Shown piece after piece: positions 48,518-61,183 of a stretch of 64,000 nt of DNA (the stretch's first letter is position 1; each line of letters starts with the position of its first letter). The DNA is taken from assembly GCA_018873245.2 (NCBI GenBank), contig JAEMBT020000005.1, forward strand, positions 9,684,001 through 9,748,000, read 5' to 3'. The position numbers and the translations under genes are program-made. The notes under the pieces were generated by a model. It was given only the letters and a program-made list of their open reading frames with translations. It did no database searches and had not been told where the DNA came from. The stretch is from Archegozetes longisetosus. Its lineage: Eukaryota; Arthropoda; Arachnida; Sarcoptiformes; Trhypochthoniidae.

Positions 48518-48753
48518 ATGGAAACTAAAACTTTGGTCGTCGTCACTTTGATGGCTTTACTTTTAATTGCATCAATTACTGGTATCGCTGCACAAGTAAG
48601 TTTTCAACTTTATTCAAACAGTTATTCTTAAACTCTTTACATTTTTCAGTGTTTGGCCAATGGAGATGACTGTCAACCAGATGGTTCACGAGGCAATTGT
48701 TGCTCTGGTTTTGTTTCAAACAACCAAAATGGTCTATCGGTCACTGCCAATAA
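48518..48753 (+). pseudogene. Knottin copy E, same one-base deletion as copy B
   Basis: Exons are 48518-48595 and 48650-48753. It is the mirror of copy D except for one T missing in the T run near 48709-48712, so the last two cysteines are out of frame and the shifted frame runs to 48859. TATA box at 48420-48427. Since arms otherwise differ little, the deletion separates the two copies of one pair. Confidence 0.75.
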
Positions 48754-50052
48754 CAACATTTCTTTTCAACACCAAGTTTTCACACTTAATATGAGTATTG
48801 GATTTCATGAGAAGACGAATATTCCAAGTTATTCACTCAACTCTTCCTCAAAATTCTAAGTTATGAAGAAAACTGTCATTTAATACACTCACTTATATTG
48901 ATTATAATCCACAACTAAACAACACACAATTGTATTCTAACGTTCTAAAATTTCTTATTTTTTCATTGAGTTACCTCTAGATTGTCTTTTATATCCAATA
49001 CAAGATTAAAGAGTGTCATATAAACTGTGATTCAAAATTGATCATTTTAATCACATATTTTGCCTGTATCATGATTTCCTAAACAGTTAATAAAAGTGTG
49101 ACTTTTAAAATACCTCGTGACAAAAATTCGAAAAAATAGGTGTTAAGTTTTTAATGAAAATTACAATATTTCCACTCAAATTTATTACAAGAATGCATTT
49201 AATTCTGATTATTACAACTAAAAAGAAATGACAATTCAATTTGGTCTCCGTCTGCAGCTATACTCTCTTCAGTGTGTTTCATACTTTTGTTCAATAATTC
49301 CTATAAATCTAATTATAAATTATCTCATATTTGGTTTATTTTCGCGATTCAAAGTTGGAATTTTTTTTGTTTCTTTCCCAATAATATCTTTGATTATTCT
49401 CCTTAAATGTTGAACCGGGTTTAGGTCGGAAAAATTCTCAGAATATATCATGGGTTTTCGGATTTTTTCATCATAGGGATTACAATTTTATGATTCCACA
49501 ATAGTTTCGATAGTATTAGTCTCTGAAGTTAAATGATAAAAGGCTTATTTACTAAATCATGAATTCAAAATTGAAGAGTTACAATGTTCGAAAATGATTT
49601 GATTGAACAAATGTGTAACATCAAAAATTGTTTCGCCTGGAATGATAAGGCGCTTATGACCACTACCTCCCTTTTGATAACATAATAGGTGTATTATGAT
49701 CATCATGAAATAGTACTAAAATTTACTATCCGATGTGTCTTAAATCTATTGGTGAGATATTCAGCATCATCAAAATTGGTTTTAATCACGATGCAGGATG
49801 CTTGTACCTCCCCTTTGTTCACTTTTGTGATGAACTTTCAATTAGAGTATTATGATGACTGTTAGGCCGACCACTGTTCAATTCCTAAAACTTACCACTG
49901 ACCACTGCGACATTAGTATTCAAATGAAGGATATTCAAAGACTGATTGAACTAAACAAAAATTGAATCTTAATCTGTATCTGTAATCTGAATTGTAATTA
50001 CCTGTACTTAAGTGCTATTTCAGGTGCTCTATCGATTGGTAAACTCCAACAT

Positions 50053-50290
50053 AGCGCAGTAGTGCAAAAAATAGACCTCACATAAGCCCTAAATAGTACT
50101 TCCTTATAGGCATTGTGAGTACTCATAATTGAGGTAATAAATGGAGACAAATCCAAAATGCATTTATTTGCGTGTTTTAAAAATGCACGTAAATCTTGTT
50201 CCCATTTACTGTTCGAATAATGAATGCTCACAATGCTCGTAAAAGAAGTGCTGTTTAAGGCTTATGCGGGACTTATTATTTGCAATACTG
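50053..50290. mobile_element. Foldback/MITE nested in the right arm
   Basis: Mirror copy of the element at 45625-45862, in opposite orientation. Confidence 0.6.
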
Positions 50291-51781
50291 TACCTCAATC
50301 TATACCTCCACTTTAATAGCCATCAGCTAACATCTAACAAAATCTGACCAAAAAGAGCTAAAACTTATACAAGAGCAGTGTTAACATTTTTTATTTAGAG
50401 CTCTTTACTTTAAAATTTCGTACAACAAAATGCACTTATTTTAAATATTTACACCAAATATGATGTAATATCGAATTCAAATTCAAATTTTCGTAAACTT
50501 CGAGTAATTTTTAACTCAAACTAGTACTCAATCCATTGTTTGATAATCCTTTTTTTAGTTTTGAAAACTTTATACTATTCTCATATTAAAACAAGTTTAG
50601 AGATAAAATACTTGAATAGAAATATTCATCTCAAATTTCGAGAACTTTTCTATTCATTTCTAACAGTTTGATCCTTAAAACTAACTGAGTTGGAGCCCTA
50701 ATTTAGTTTACTTTGAATAATATTGATTTTTCTTAAGATCGCATTCATTTTTAAATTTCATTCGACATTAATGGAGCATATAATTAAAACTGAAAAATTT
50801 CTGGCTTTATAGACTGAAATCATGCTATCTAAACTCGATTCATACAATTACTCAATAACTTATTTTTTTTGCATATAATGGCGATTATTGTTTCCATAGA
50901 AAATAGTCATTTTTTACTCATGTATTAAACTAAATTAAATAGAAATGATGTCAAACGTAAGTTTTAATCTTGAAAATAATCTCAATTTGGAAATGTTATG
51001 TTAGAAACCTAAGCTTTTAATAAATTTGTTCTCAGATTTATTCCCAAACTTACTTTGTCCCCATATATGTCCCTATATACTTAACTTTTGACAAATATTG
51101 AATTTAAACTAAAACCTTGGCTTCCAAAATATCCACTCAGACATTTATTTAGGAAGTCATATCTTCCTCCTCGTACTATATATATAAATGATATCTTTTT
51201 CAAAAAGAGTTGCAGTCTTTTCTCCATAAAAAGCTACTCACATACTTCTCAGTAGATTTACAGTTTTATTTTTTCTTTGTTTTACTTTTCAGTATTTAAC
51301 ACTAAGTTTCAAAGATACCACATATGTTAGTTCATATCGTATGAGGAAATCATATCCATTCTCATTATTCGGGATCATCATATTTCATATATCATCAAAA
51401 AAAACAGGTTAATATCTTAATTTCAAGATAATTTTATGAATAACCAGAACTTGTAACAATCATTTTTGCTGAAATCTAAAATTTAAACTTTCACAATTTT
51501 GGTAAATCATTCGATAACAATTTGATGACTTCGTAAAGTTTATAAGAAAACATTTTAATTCTTTTTGACCTCTTTTAGCAGACTAATTAAAAAGTGATTA
51601 GGTGAGCAAGTTTTTAACATTTCACTAAAAATGATTTCCAGATTTTACTCAATATAAAAATTCCGAAATTGAATAATAAACGAGACTAAGGTTGAAAAGT
51701 CTATTTTATTACTCTTAGAGAATCAAATTGCGTCATTCAGAGCAATCTGAATCGACAAAATTTTATAAAGTCATAAAACTA

Positions 51782-53313
51782 CTATGGATCCAGTTGAAAT
51801 TTTCCTTTGCTAGTAATGTCAACCAATAATAGGAAATATAAACTGAAGTTGTAAAACACCTTAAAAAACAAATTAAAAATTTGATACACGTTACAATTTT
51901 TGTGAATTTTAATTTTTGTGAAGATTTTACTTACATATTCAAAAGTTTTTCTAGTAATCAATACATCATTTGTAAGAGTAAAACCAATTCTATTATTTCC
52001 AAGTCTTTCAATATAATTCATTAACTGTTGAAAATATTAAAATTTATCTTATTCTGTGCGATTTCAAATTTTGAACTAACCTTTAATTTATAAACAATCG
52101 GAAACGATATTTTTGCTAAAAGTGAATTAAAATCACGGAAAAGGACATGATTGAAGTGCGAGACGGTAGACGCAGAATATGTAATGATAATTACAAGCAA
52201 TAAATGAGCGGATAATACAACGCAATATTCCAAACGAAAAAACCATTTAAGAGAAGAAAAAAATATTGCATATGACAAAAAACAGATGATAAAACCAAAT
52301 ATCAAATAAGTAGTAGTTAAATATTTTGCCCAAAACTGATTGTAATTATCTATTTGTTCACATAGATCATTGTGATCTTCGAGGACTCTTTTGATTGCTT
52401 TAAGTCTTCCTCTCGTCGATAAATGATTTGCGAAATTCAGCAAATTTTGAATTCTTTTTTCGAATGAGGTTAATTTTAATTTCAAGTAATAGCATGTAAT
52501 AAAATAATATGATGGAAAATAATAAGCAGGTTTGCATGCATTGTAACACCAAATTCCCCAAATTGTGGTCCAAGAAATACCAAATATTATGTAGTATAAA
52601 ACACTATAATTAAGAATCATTGTCAGCCCAATAACAGTAATGGCACCGATAGTTACTGATATGACATAAGAGCAACTAATAATCAGTGCTACTCTCGATA
52701 TCTTCAGTAAATTGATAGCAACATATTGATCGGTTATACCTGAAAATTGAATCATTTTAATGTTTCATCAAGCCTTAACTCTATATTACAAAAAAGACCC
52801 TCAAATCTAAATCATATATCTGTATATAAATAAGTTTCATATTGTATAATGAATAAGTTCTAAATGATAAATCGTACCAATTCTGTTATGTGATATAATT
52901 CCAGCCAAAAATCCATAAATATCTAACCATTTATATTGTTCATCAGGACTATGAATTACATATAGATATGAAGCCAAAAAGTTCAGTGTCCACAAGAGAA
53001 ACATTGTTTCCATGTGAGTAAAATTTCCACTCAAGTAATGCCATGGACTCCCATAATAGATGAGTAAAGTATCGTCTACATCGACTTCCACTTCCAATGT
53101 TAGAACTCTTATAGTTCGAATTAACATCAAGAACATGAATATTAAACTAAGAATTTCATTTTTGGTAAACTTTGAGTGAACATTAATTTTTGACTCAAAC
53201 TTGTTCTTAGACCATAGCTTAAGATATCCACTCTTTACTGTTGAAAATTTAATGTACTTTGCATTCAAAAGTATCTTATTTTCACCTTTCAATTCATCAA
53301 ACACTATTTCCAT
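51782..53313 (-). CDS. GR-type receptor, subfamily II, C-terminus altered by the palindrome
   Basis: Exons on the minus strand are 53313-52878, 52739-52081 (659 bases, the same as in the paralog at 21.6 kb) and from 52024. Introns are GT-AG (138 and 56 bases). Domain blocks match the paralog: YKWLDIYGFLAGI, RVLEDHNDLCEQIDNYNQFW, YSASTVSHFNHVLFRDFNS, and exon 3 IGFTLTNDVLITRKTFEY. In the paralog the next codons are V-S-stop. Here they are V-S-K and the frame runs on for about 47 codons, to a TAG at 51784-51782, entirely inside the right palindrome arm. The added tail is hydrophobic and AT-rich. The receptor may still work, or may be a recently damaged gene. GTAAGT at the junction could also act as a splice donor. 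Confidence 0.75.
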
Positions 53314-53911
53314 ATTTGAGAAATCTTTAAATATAGTACTTTAACAGAAACAAATTTACTTGTTTTATTCGCAAAGCTTTTCTAATGATTTCTAGTTATT
53401 TGATACTTTAAACTAACATAAATGAGATAAAGTGTTTTTCTAAGATAATATTGACTTTGCATTGTTTCTTCAAATTTCGATCCATATTTAAATATAATAT
53501 AATTTAAATTTCAAAAATTACTGGATTCAATGTTCTATTTTATTTAGTATAAAGTTGAATTATTAGCTAATAATTTATTTGAAACTATGGAAACTTGTTT
53601 TGTTTCAAAAGTTCTTTTGATTATTATAGCACTTCTATTTTTATAACGAATTTAATATATTCTCTAAAATTATTCAAATGATATACATAATTCGTCTACA
53701 ATGAAAATCAATAAATTCTACAGTTTTTAATAGTAAATTAGGTAAATATTTGATAATTTAAAATACTTTGTAAATATGTCAAGTCTAAAGCAATGTTCAA
53801 AAATTAAAGTCTACTTTACCTCGATAAAACGTCGATTATTAGTTCAAACTTTTATTTTAAAGCCATTGCTTGAACAACCCATCCTTTAGTGTACTAGACT
53901 ATATATCTTGT

Positions 53912-53914
<3 letters not shown>
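53314..53914. other. Intergenic, upstream of the GR gene
   Basis: AT-rich; promoter of the GR gene expected here but no motif singled out. Confidence 0.35.

Positions 53915-53984
<70 letters not shown>
53915..53984. repeat. Microsatellite (TC)n
   Basis: Uninterrupted TC run of about 35 units, followed by CCCTCTCCCTCTCC. Confidence 0.97.
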
Positions 53985-53987
<3 letters not shown>

Positions 53988-56965
53988 CCTCTCCCTCTCC
54001 TCGCCAAAAATGATTTTCATGAGACAAGAGATTAGGAAATAAGAGGTACTCGAATAAAAACGGTTTTCTTCTAGGTCTAAAAATTTTTTTATCCATTTCT
54101 AGAAATGTTATATCCATAAATTAGCAATTATGAAGTAATTCAAATTTTCAAAAATTTAGAGAAAGTTAACATGTGCGTTATTTAATCGAGATCTGTACGG
54201 ATCTACAAATTTTTATTACATTACTTACAAATTACCTGAATGAGTGGACTCATTCTTTGCTTATCTAATTTAGGTTTAATTAGTTCGTAGAGTCTGTAAC
54301 AAGAGTTTGTGAATCTGTACAGAACTCAGTTTTAGTAGCGCGCATGTTCACTTTCCTCTAAACTTTTAAAAACCTCGCATTGCTTCATAATTAATTAACT
54401 ATTTAATAGTTAATTAAATTATGATTATGTTCCCATTGGTGGCTAATTTTTCGATTTTGGTATTTAGAATACATTGATATTGGAGTTTCAGCCGATTTTA
54501 ACTGATATTCCCACAAATCGATTTCAAGGCTCCATTGTAAGTAAAATATTATTAAAGGTATTACTGCAGTCATATGTCTGCTGTTGGCTTAATCGAACTA
54601 ATTTTCCTCCATTTATTTTATAAATTGTTGATAATGCGTTTAATGCATTGATAACTGACACATGTCCACATTCGCCCTATTATTAAGCATCAAATGAAAT
54701 AATAATAATATTAATTTCATAAGTAAAAGCACTAAATTATTTCATATAAAATAGAGACCTGATTAACAACTGGCAATATAGCACCGCTTGTACGTCAGTC
54801 CAACTCAGCTGGAGTTGGATTCGAATAAACAAAATCCAATATTAAAACTGAAAGAAGAAATTTCAATATTTTCCTAGTAATTTTTAAAATTAATCAAACT
54901 TTATTTAAACAATAAGAAGTTATCTCAAGAGGGAACAACTTACGTTGTTTACCCCCTTATACCTACATTTATCACTAAGTTCCAGTCGATTATATTGGAT
55001 GAAAAATTGAAAACATGTTATAAATTGTTTCAGCTAATAATTATAGGCGGAGGTTTGAACTCTTATTAGTTGTTCCGAACATGATATTCATTTTTGTTTT
55101 TTCTAAAATTTAGAAAAAAATTAAAGCTCAGAACCTGAAAGATCACATCAAGATAGGGCACTAATTCTCGAGACTCGGTTATGAGACTCAAAATTCTATG
55201 AGGTTTCTTAAGAATAAAGATGAAACAATTGTAAAGGAATAGAGTTTAAGATTAGTTTCTATTCATTAAAAGATAGTTAAATTAACATTCTTTATGTCGG
55301 TTGCAGTTTGGTCTGGTAATAGGTTTTCACAATTTTTTAGATATATCTTATATTTAGAGTTAACTTGTGAAAGGATTTCAAGTATTGACTTATTAGGGAT
55401 TAAAACTTTTAAAGTAGCCAGAAGTCTGACTTTTTCTGGTCAATAACCTGTTTTATTGTATTTCTTACTCTATATACAAAATTTAATCAAATATAACTTC
55501 AGTTTTATTCTGGAAAGCAAACTTCAAATAAATATATACTTTTTAAAGCTAAAACTCAATAACTTTACACAATTTTCTTTCATATTTTCGAAGAAATCTT
55601 GTATTTTAGCTGCAATTTCTTAAGATGATCTATTTTTTAATTAAAATTTTGTATTTCTTGATTTTCTAATAATTTTTAATAATTTGAAACTGGTATTTGT
55701 AAAATTAACGAAAAACTTAGTCGGATAAAACTAAAAATTTGTGAAATAATTCAGTTTGATGAATCAGTCTCAATTATTTAGGTTACATAGAATAACTTTA
55801 CTTCTTTAACTACAATTTGCTCAGATGTGAACTAAAGACTGGTAACTGTATTACAATCAATTCTTAAATACAAGCTTTGGCAATAGACAATATGTCTGTC
55901 ATTATGTATAAGTAATTATTTCCTGAAACAATTGTAATTTCAACCTATTCATGCATTAATATGGTTGTCAAGACTTAAAATACTTGAATTAGTTTTCCAT
56001 AAACATTTAAAGTAATGGAATTACATCTATAATATGTAAGGAAATATTTTTTGAAGTATTTCTTAAAACATTTTAAAAGAGAAATAGTCGAATCGGGCTC
56101 TAAATAATACCTAAACTGGATCTCGGGAATGATGTCCAAACCAAAACTTATCTATAGTCTCGCAATCCATGAAAAATGTTTACAAGAATCATTACAAAGT
56201 AGCAAGCTTTTTATTTAGAGATTTCTGTTATAATTTGGTCTAAAGAACAAAATATTCAATTCAAACATCAATTGTGTTACATTGTATGTAAAATAATTGA
56301 ATTAAATTAGCTTATTTTAAGAGTTTTCATTATATTAAACTTTTGCCTGAAAAATAGAGACCAGCCATGAGAGAATAGATGAAGAATTTATCTTTAATTT
56401 TACGCCAATGAACTTATATGAGCTAAAAACGTATGCAAATAACATTAAAATTTAATTTCAGCTATTCTTCAAGAGCTGGACTACTAATTTTTATTATTAA
56501 ATTAAATCTCCCGAAACTCTTCAAAATGGATCACATTTTATTTAATTCTTCGACGTAGAAAGTATCAAAATTGATTATTAAAGTTGACATTTCGACACAT
56601 TGAAACTATTATAACAGAAACTTTCAAGTTAAAATTTTGATACTTTTGAAGAAACTTCTTGAGTAGATGAGTCCTTAGATAAGATTTATTTTGGATATCA
56701 TTCGAGAGACTCAAATTTCGATATCATTATGAGGTCAATTCAACAAATGCTCTTCACTGCTTAATACGCTTCTTTTTACAACATCAAACTATTGATTAGT
56801 GAATATAGACATTTAATAATAACATGTAATAATATGAAAAAGATATACTATAATGAACAGAAACAAATTTATTCACGAATTATTAATTTTTAAGAACTTT
56901 TAAAAATATAATTTTTACGGAAAATTTAATTCAATGACACCAAGAATTTATTATTCGATGATTTA
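53985..56965. other. Intergenic, no gene seen
   Basis: Three kilobases of AT-rich sequence. No exon, element ends or tandem array could be supported. Confidence 0.4.
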
Positions 56966-58229
56966 TCAATGATTGAATTGGGTTATCATAACAACAAATG
57001 GAATAACAAATGAAAGGAAACTTAAAACCAGTTTTTTGTCAATACTAAACATATTCCATGCGTCGAATTCAATATCTTTTCCAATAGTTTTCATTTCTTC
57101 TAATATCAAATTGACTTTAAAATCATTTCCGAAATTACCTTCAATCAAACGATCGTATATTCTGCGTACAATATTTTTGTGAATTTCATTCTCCTTATCG
57201 TGAATTTTAGTCGAAATGATAATTAATATTAAATGAATAACAGCAAAGATAATACATTCAGACCATTGAACTATAAAGTAAGAGATTGTAGTTTTCTTTT
57301 TCATCATGAGTTGAGAAGCGATTCTCATACTCGAACCAACAAATAAGGTACCGATTGTTAAGAAAGGTATTACACCTAAGGTTTCGCTCAATGACTGTTT
57401 GATTTGATTCATGAATAAATAATGATTTCTCATCTGTTTTATATCATTAATTGTTCTCATTTCAGCCAATGATATCATTTTGTTAAAAAAGATTCCCCTA
57501 AATTTTGAATTGAAAAAATTGTTTAAAACCTTATTTATATAAATTAATTGCTGAAATTTTGATAAATTACTAGAACCAAACTAATCTCTGATTTCATTGC
57601 TTATTTATTTAAACGAATAAAAAGTTAATTTTAAGAGTTTTTGATATTTACCTTAAATAATGCGATCCTAAATAGAAGTTTATACAAAGAATGACTGCGT
57701 CGTTTATAATTCCAAAAATGAAAACACCGTAAAGCCACTCCATAATCAATGCTAAAATATATGTTATCTCTTTTCCAAATATTTTAACATCAAAAGTATA
57801 GCTAAACGGGTTATCTATTGCATATTGAAAATAGTTGAGTAAAGTTTGTATTAATGACAACGAGAGAGAAAGAACTGAATAAAATAAATTGATTTTTTTC
57901 ATTTTTCTCATCTCTTCAGTTGTCAAATTATTGATTATAACCTTTTCAATAATCAAAATTTTCTTATACTTCTTTGAGATAATAATCATCAACATTAACG
58001 AAGTAATAGATTTTGTTAGAATTGAGAGAATGTAGATATGGGCCCATAATTTAATTTGTTTTTGACTCTTGAAATAACCAAATGCTTTTAATAGATATAA
58101 CAACCAATAGATAATTGTTGGAACTGACGCTATTCTGCATAAATAACTTAATGTTTTCTCCAATTTAGAGTGCTTTTCCACTCGAATAAAACCATAGAAT
58201 CCAAAGACATAAGGAATCAAAACCGACAT
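56966..58229 (-). CDS. GR-type chemosensory receptor, subfamily I (intact)
   Basis: Exons on the minus strand are 58229-57652 and 57497-56966, joined by a 154-base GT-AG intron in phase 2; the product is 369 residues. The start is set at MSVLIPYVF, as in both paralogs, rather than four codons earlier. Features: YGFIRVEKHSKLEK before TM1, about seven hydrophobic segments, the loop block TTEEMRKMKK, the intron after GSHYLR, EMRTINDIKQMRNHYLF, the loop DKENEIHKNIVRRIYDRL, and the C-terminal FLSFVIPFVVMITQF. The assignment to the GR family rests on size, topology and intron layout; ligand unknown. It lies in tandem with the gene at 61.2 kb, 3 kb apart, same direction, and shares about 450 bases of upstream sequence with it. 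Confidence 0.78.
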
Positions 58230-58730
58230 TATCCTAACCACTCTAAATTAGTCTTGTTTAAATTTCTGAGTTTAAATATAACGAATTGTTCTCCAGCTTC
58301 TGTTAAAAACACTACAATCATTAATGATAAATATAATAAAATTTTTCTCTTTTGATTTAGCTGAATTTCTATTTATCCTGCAGACAATAGGAATTTATCT
58401 GCTTTAATAAAAATGTTCAATCAACTCATAAGTAATCGATAGAGTCATTATATTAGATATGTTATGAAAAATACGAATATATGAGTGAATATGAAAGTGA
58501 CATTCATTTTATTTATAATTTATGAGACATAACACGATGTATAACACAATGGAAAATAAGAGTCACTATTGTTTTATATTGTATGTAAAGCCTAATACAT
58601 CAATCAAATTATGAATGTATGTCAGTTAATAATTGTAGTGTTCTTTATTTTGCAATCTTCCGACAGCTTTTGGCGTATAAATTGAAAAATCAATAAATTT
58701 CAGAAGGTAATTATACAATATTTACTATAA
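58230..58730 (-). promoter_or_regulatory. Upstream region shared by GR subfamily I paralogs
   Basis: Aligns with 12960-13429 (reversed) and 62440-62945. The closest block is the first 200 bases before the ATG, including AAATCAAAAGAGAAAAATTT and CTGCAGGATA. Confidence 0.5.
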
Positions 58731-61183
58731 ATATTTGTTTCTTATTATCTTAATGTTGGATTAAAATTATTGACTTTTATTGAATTTTATGAAATGAAGC
58801 TTCTATATGTTTCAAAGTTTTTGAAGAACTTCAAGTTACCTCAAGTGACTTATGAAAAATAAATCTTGAAGTTTGAGATAAGATGTAAATTTAGTTATAA
58901 TACACGGGCTGTTCTTATCTAAATGTGTCAATAGAAAAATCACTCATGTGTTCAATAAGCATTTCTAGTTTCAATATTTTGTAAATACATTAATAAATTT
59001 GTAATAAGTTAGTAAAAGATAGTTTTTTATTTCGAAATAAGCAGGGATCGGTATTTAACAGACGAAAAGTGGTTAAAAATGACGAGAAAATTCTAAAAAA
59101 GAACCTGAAACGAGTGAAAAATAGACTAAGTTATAAATAAATTAATTCTCATACTTTACTTTCATTCATTTTTCAATTCTCTAATTCACATCTCCTTTTT
59201 ATCTAGTTTATTCGCTTTACTCATTTTTTGATAGAATTTCGCTAATTTTTCGCCAAAATGACTTGTGATATGAGAAAATGTGTCCTCTCGGTAATGATGA
59301 TTAATTAATTTATAACTTAGATTAGTTTCTACTCGTCTTAGATATTAACTTAGACTTTTCTCGCTGCTTTTGACCACTTATCGTCCGTTAAATTCCGATT
59401 CTTGGAAATAAGGTTTTGTTCAGTCATTCAAATCCTATAAAACCGGTGTTTGAAGTTCGAGGCAATAGTTGAACGATGAAATTTTCTTTATTTATTCTTA
59501 ACCATTTTTCATTTTCAATGATTTACTATCAATAAATTAGAGATACTTGATTACTTTCACAGATAATCCTTACATAAATACTCTTAAGTAGTCAACACAA
59601 TAAAATCTTAAAGCATTTAATCTTATAGTCATTTAAATATTGACTTGAATATTTATAAAATTAACAAAATATCGAACTCTAACTCGCTATTTCTATAATA
59701 GAAGTCCATTAAAAATACAGATAAAACGATTAATTAGAAAGTTAGCGAAAATGTAGGTATTCTCAGGAAATTTAATAATTATTCTCTATTAGAAATGTTT
59801 CTAAGATATATTCATCAATCGTTATACAGTTATACCTTCTATGTTGAATATAGAGAAGGATTCAAATATAGATCAAAAAGTGATGTATTCATATGAGTTC
59901 AATAAAACTTTACATTCATTTTTTCTCTTTGTTTTATAAAGGCTATTCAACATGATAATTAATTATGCCTAAATAAACAAAATATGTTTCTTATTTTTTT
60001 CAAATTATCTTCCTCGATGCTTAAATTTTTAAGCAAACCTATACGATCTGTACCTCGGGTTCACAGTAGGAGGTGCTTTTATACTATCTACTATAGAACC
60101 TGAAAACGTGTTCAAGATTCAAGAAAGTATGTTGGGAAGGTGTAGTAATTGATCGGAACCTGAGTACATTTTTAACATAGGAAAGTTTCAAGACAGACTT
60201 ATCTTTATATCAGGAATTTTTCAAATTGTATTGACCAAAAGAACACTTATTTGCTAATGCTTAAGTATAGCTTCTAGTATATGTTTACAAAAGCCAAACG
60301 AAATTTAGATGAATATTGACTTATTTCAAGATCAGTAATACTTTGATAGTTTGTTTAGAAATTTAATACTATTTATATTTTGAACATTTCTTAGTTTCTC
60401 TGAAAAATGTATATAAATATAAACTAAAATCATAATTAAAGTAAATTCAGTCACCTTAATGGAAAGCGATCGCGTAGTCAATTTACAGTAATTAGTTAGA
60501 AATTGTTGAGTTTTATCATTTGTACAACAAAAATGTAAGTGCGTATTTAACTAAAGCTTACTTCTTATACACGACCAATTAACTGATTAATGCTAATAGT
60601 TATGTCTCTGTAGTCATGTATTATTATTTTTTGCACTTAAATGTTTAATTGCGTAATAAATGAACTAGAAACAAGTTACTAGAATTTATGAAAATTCTCA
60701 AAGTTTAGGTTGAACTCCTAGATAAGTGTAGACTAGAATTACTATTCGTGTGAATTTGGTTTGCTCTTAGTTTTGATAATGTTATGTATTGATCATCAAC
60801 GTTGTTCTTTTTATAATGAGCGTAACACTAACTGATCGCGCATTCTCTTAAAGTTAGATTTGATTAGTATTAAATTCTATTGTGATCAAGACTTTTTCAA
60901 ACATCATTATTTATCAAGTTTTTCATTTAAACATTTATTGAATTTTATTGTGTGAATAAAGTATAAGGCAAGCTCAATGTTTAAAACAAAATCTGAAAAA
61001 GAGTTAGGTTTTCTTAACTTAGTTCAATTAAACCCAAAATGTTTGATTAGTTTATCGAATAAAACATTCAATTAATATTAGCTACGGGAGCTTAAGAATG
61101 ATATGCTATATATATTTAAATAATCAAATCATATCAATCCACTTAAAATGAGGGTTATCTAGGATTTAATATTCAATGATTTA
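58731..61183. other. Intergenic between tandem GR genes
   Basis: AT-rich, no gene or repeat supported. Confidence 0.4.

Larger units (their letters stand above)
48045..51938. repeat. Right arm of the 8-kb palindrome
   Basis: Mirror of 43974-47880. It includes copy E, the nested foldback at 50053-50290, and gene-free AT-rich sequence outward of it. Its outer end falls within the last codons of the GR gene at 51.9 kb. Confidence 0.9.

Noticed and set aside
53899-54117. Arg/Glu repeat protein frame
   Set aside because: Translation of the TC microsatellite and its flank.
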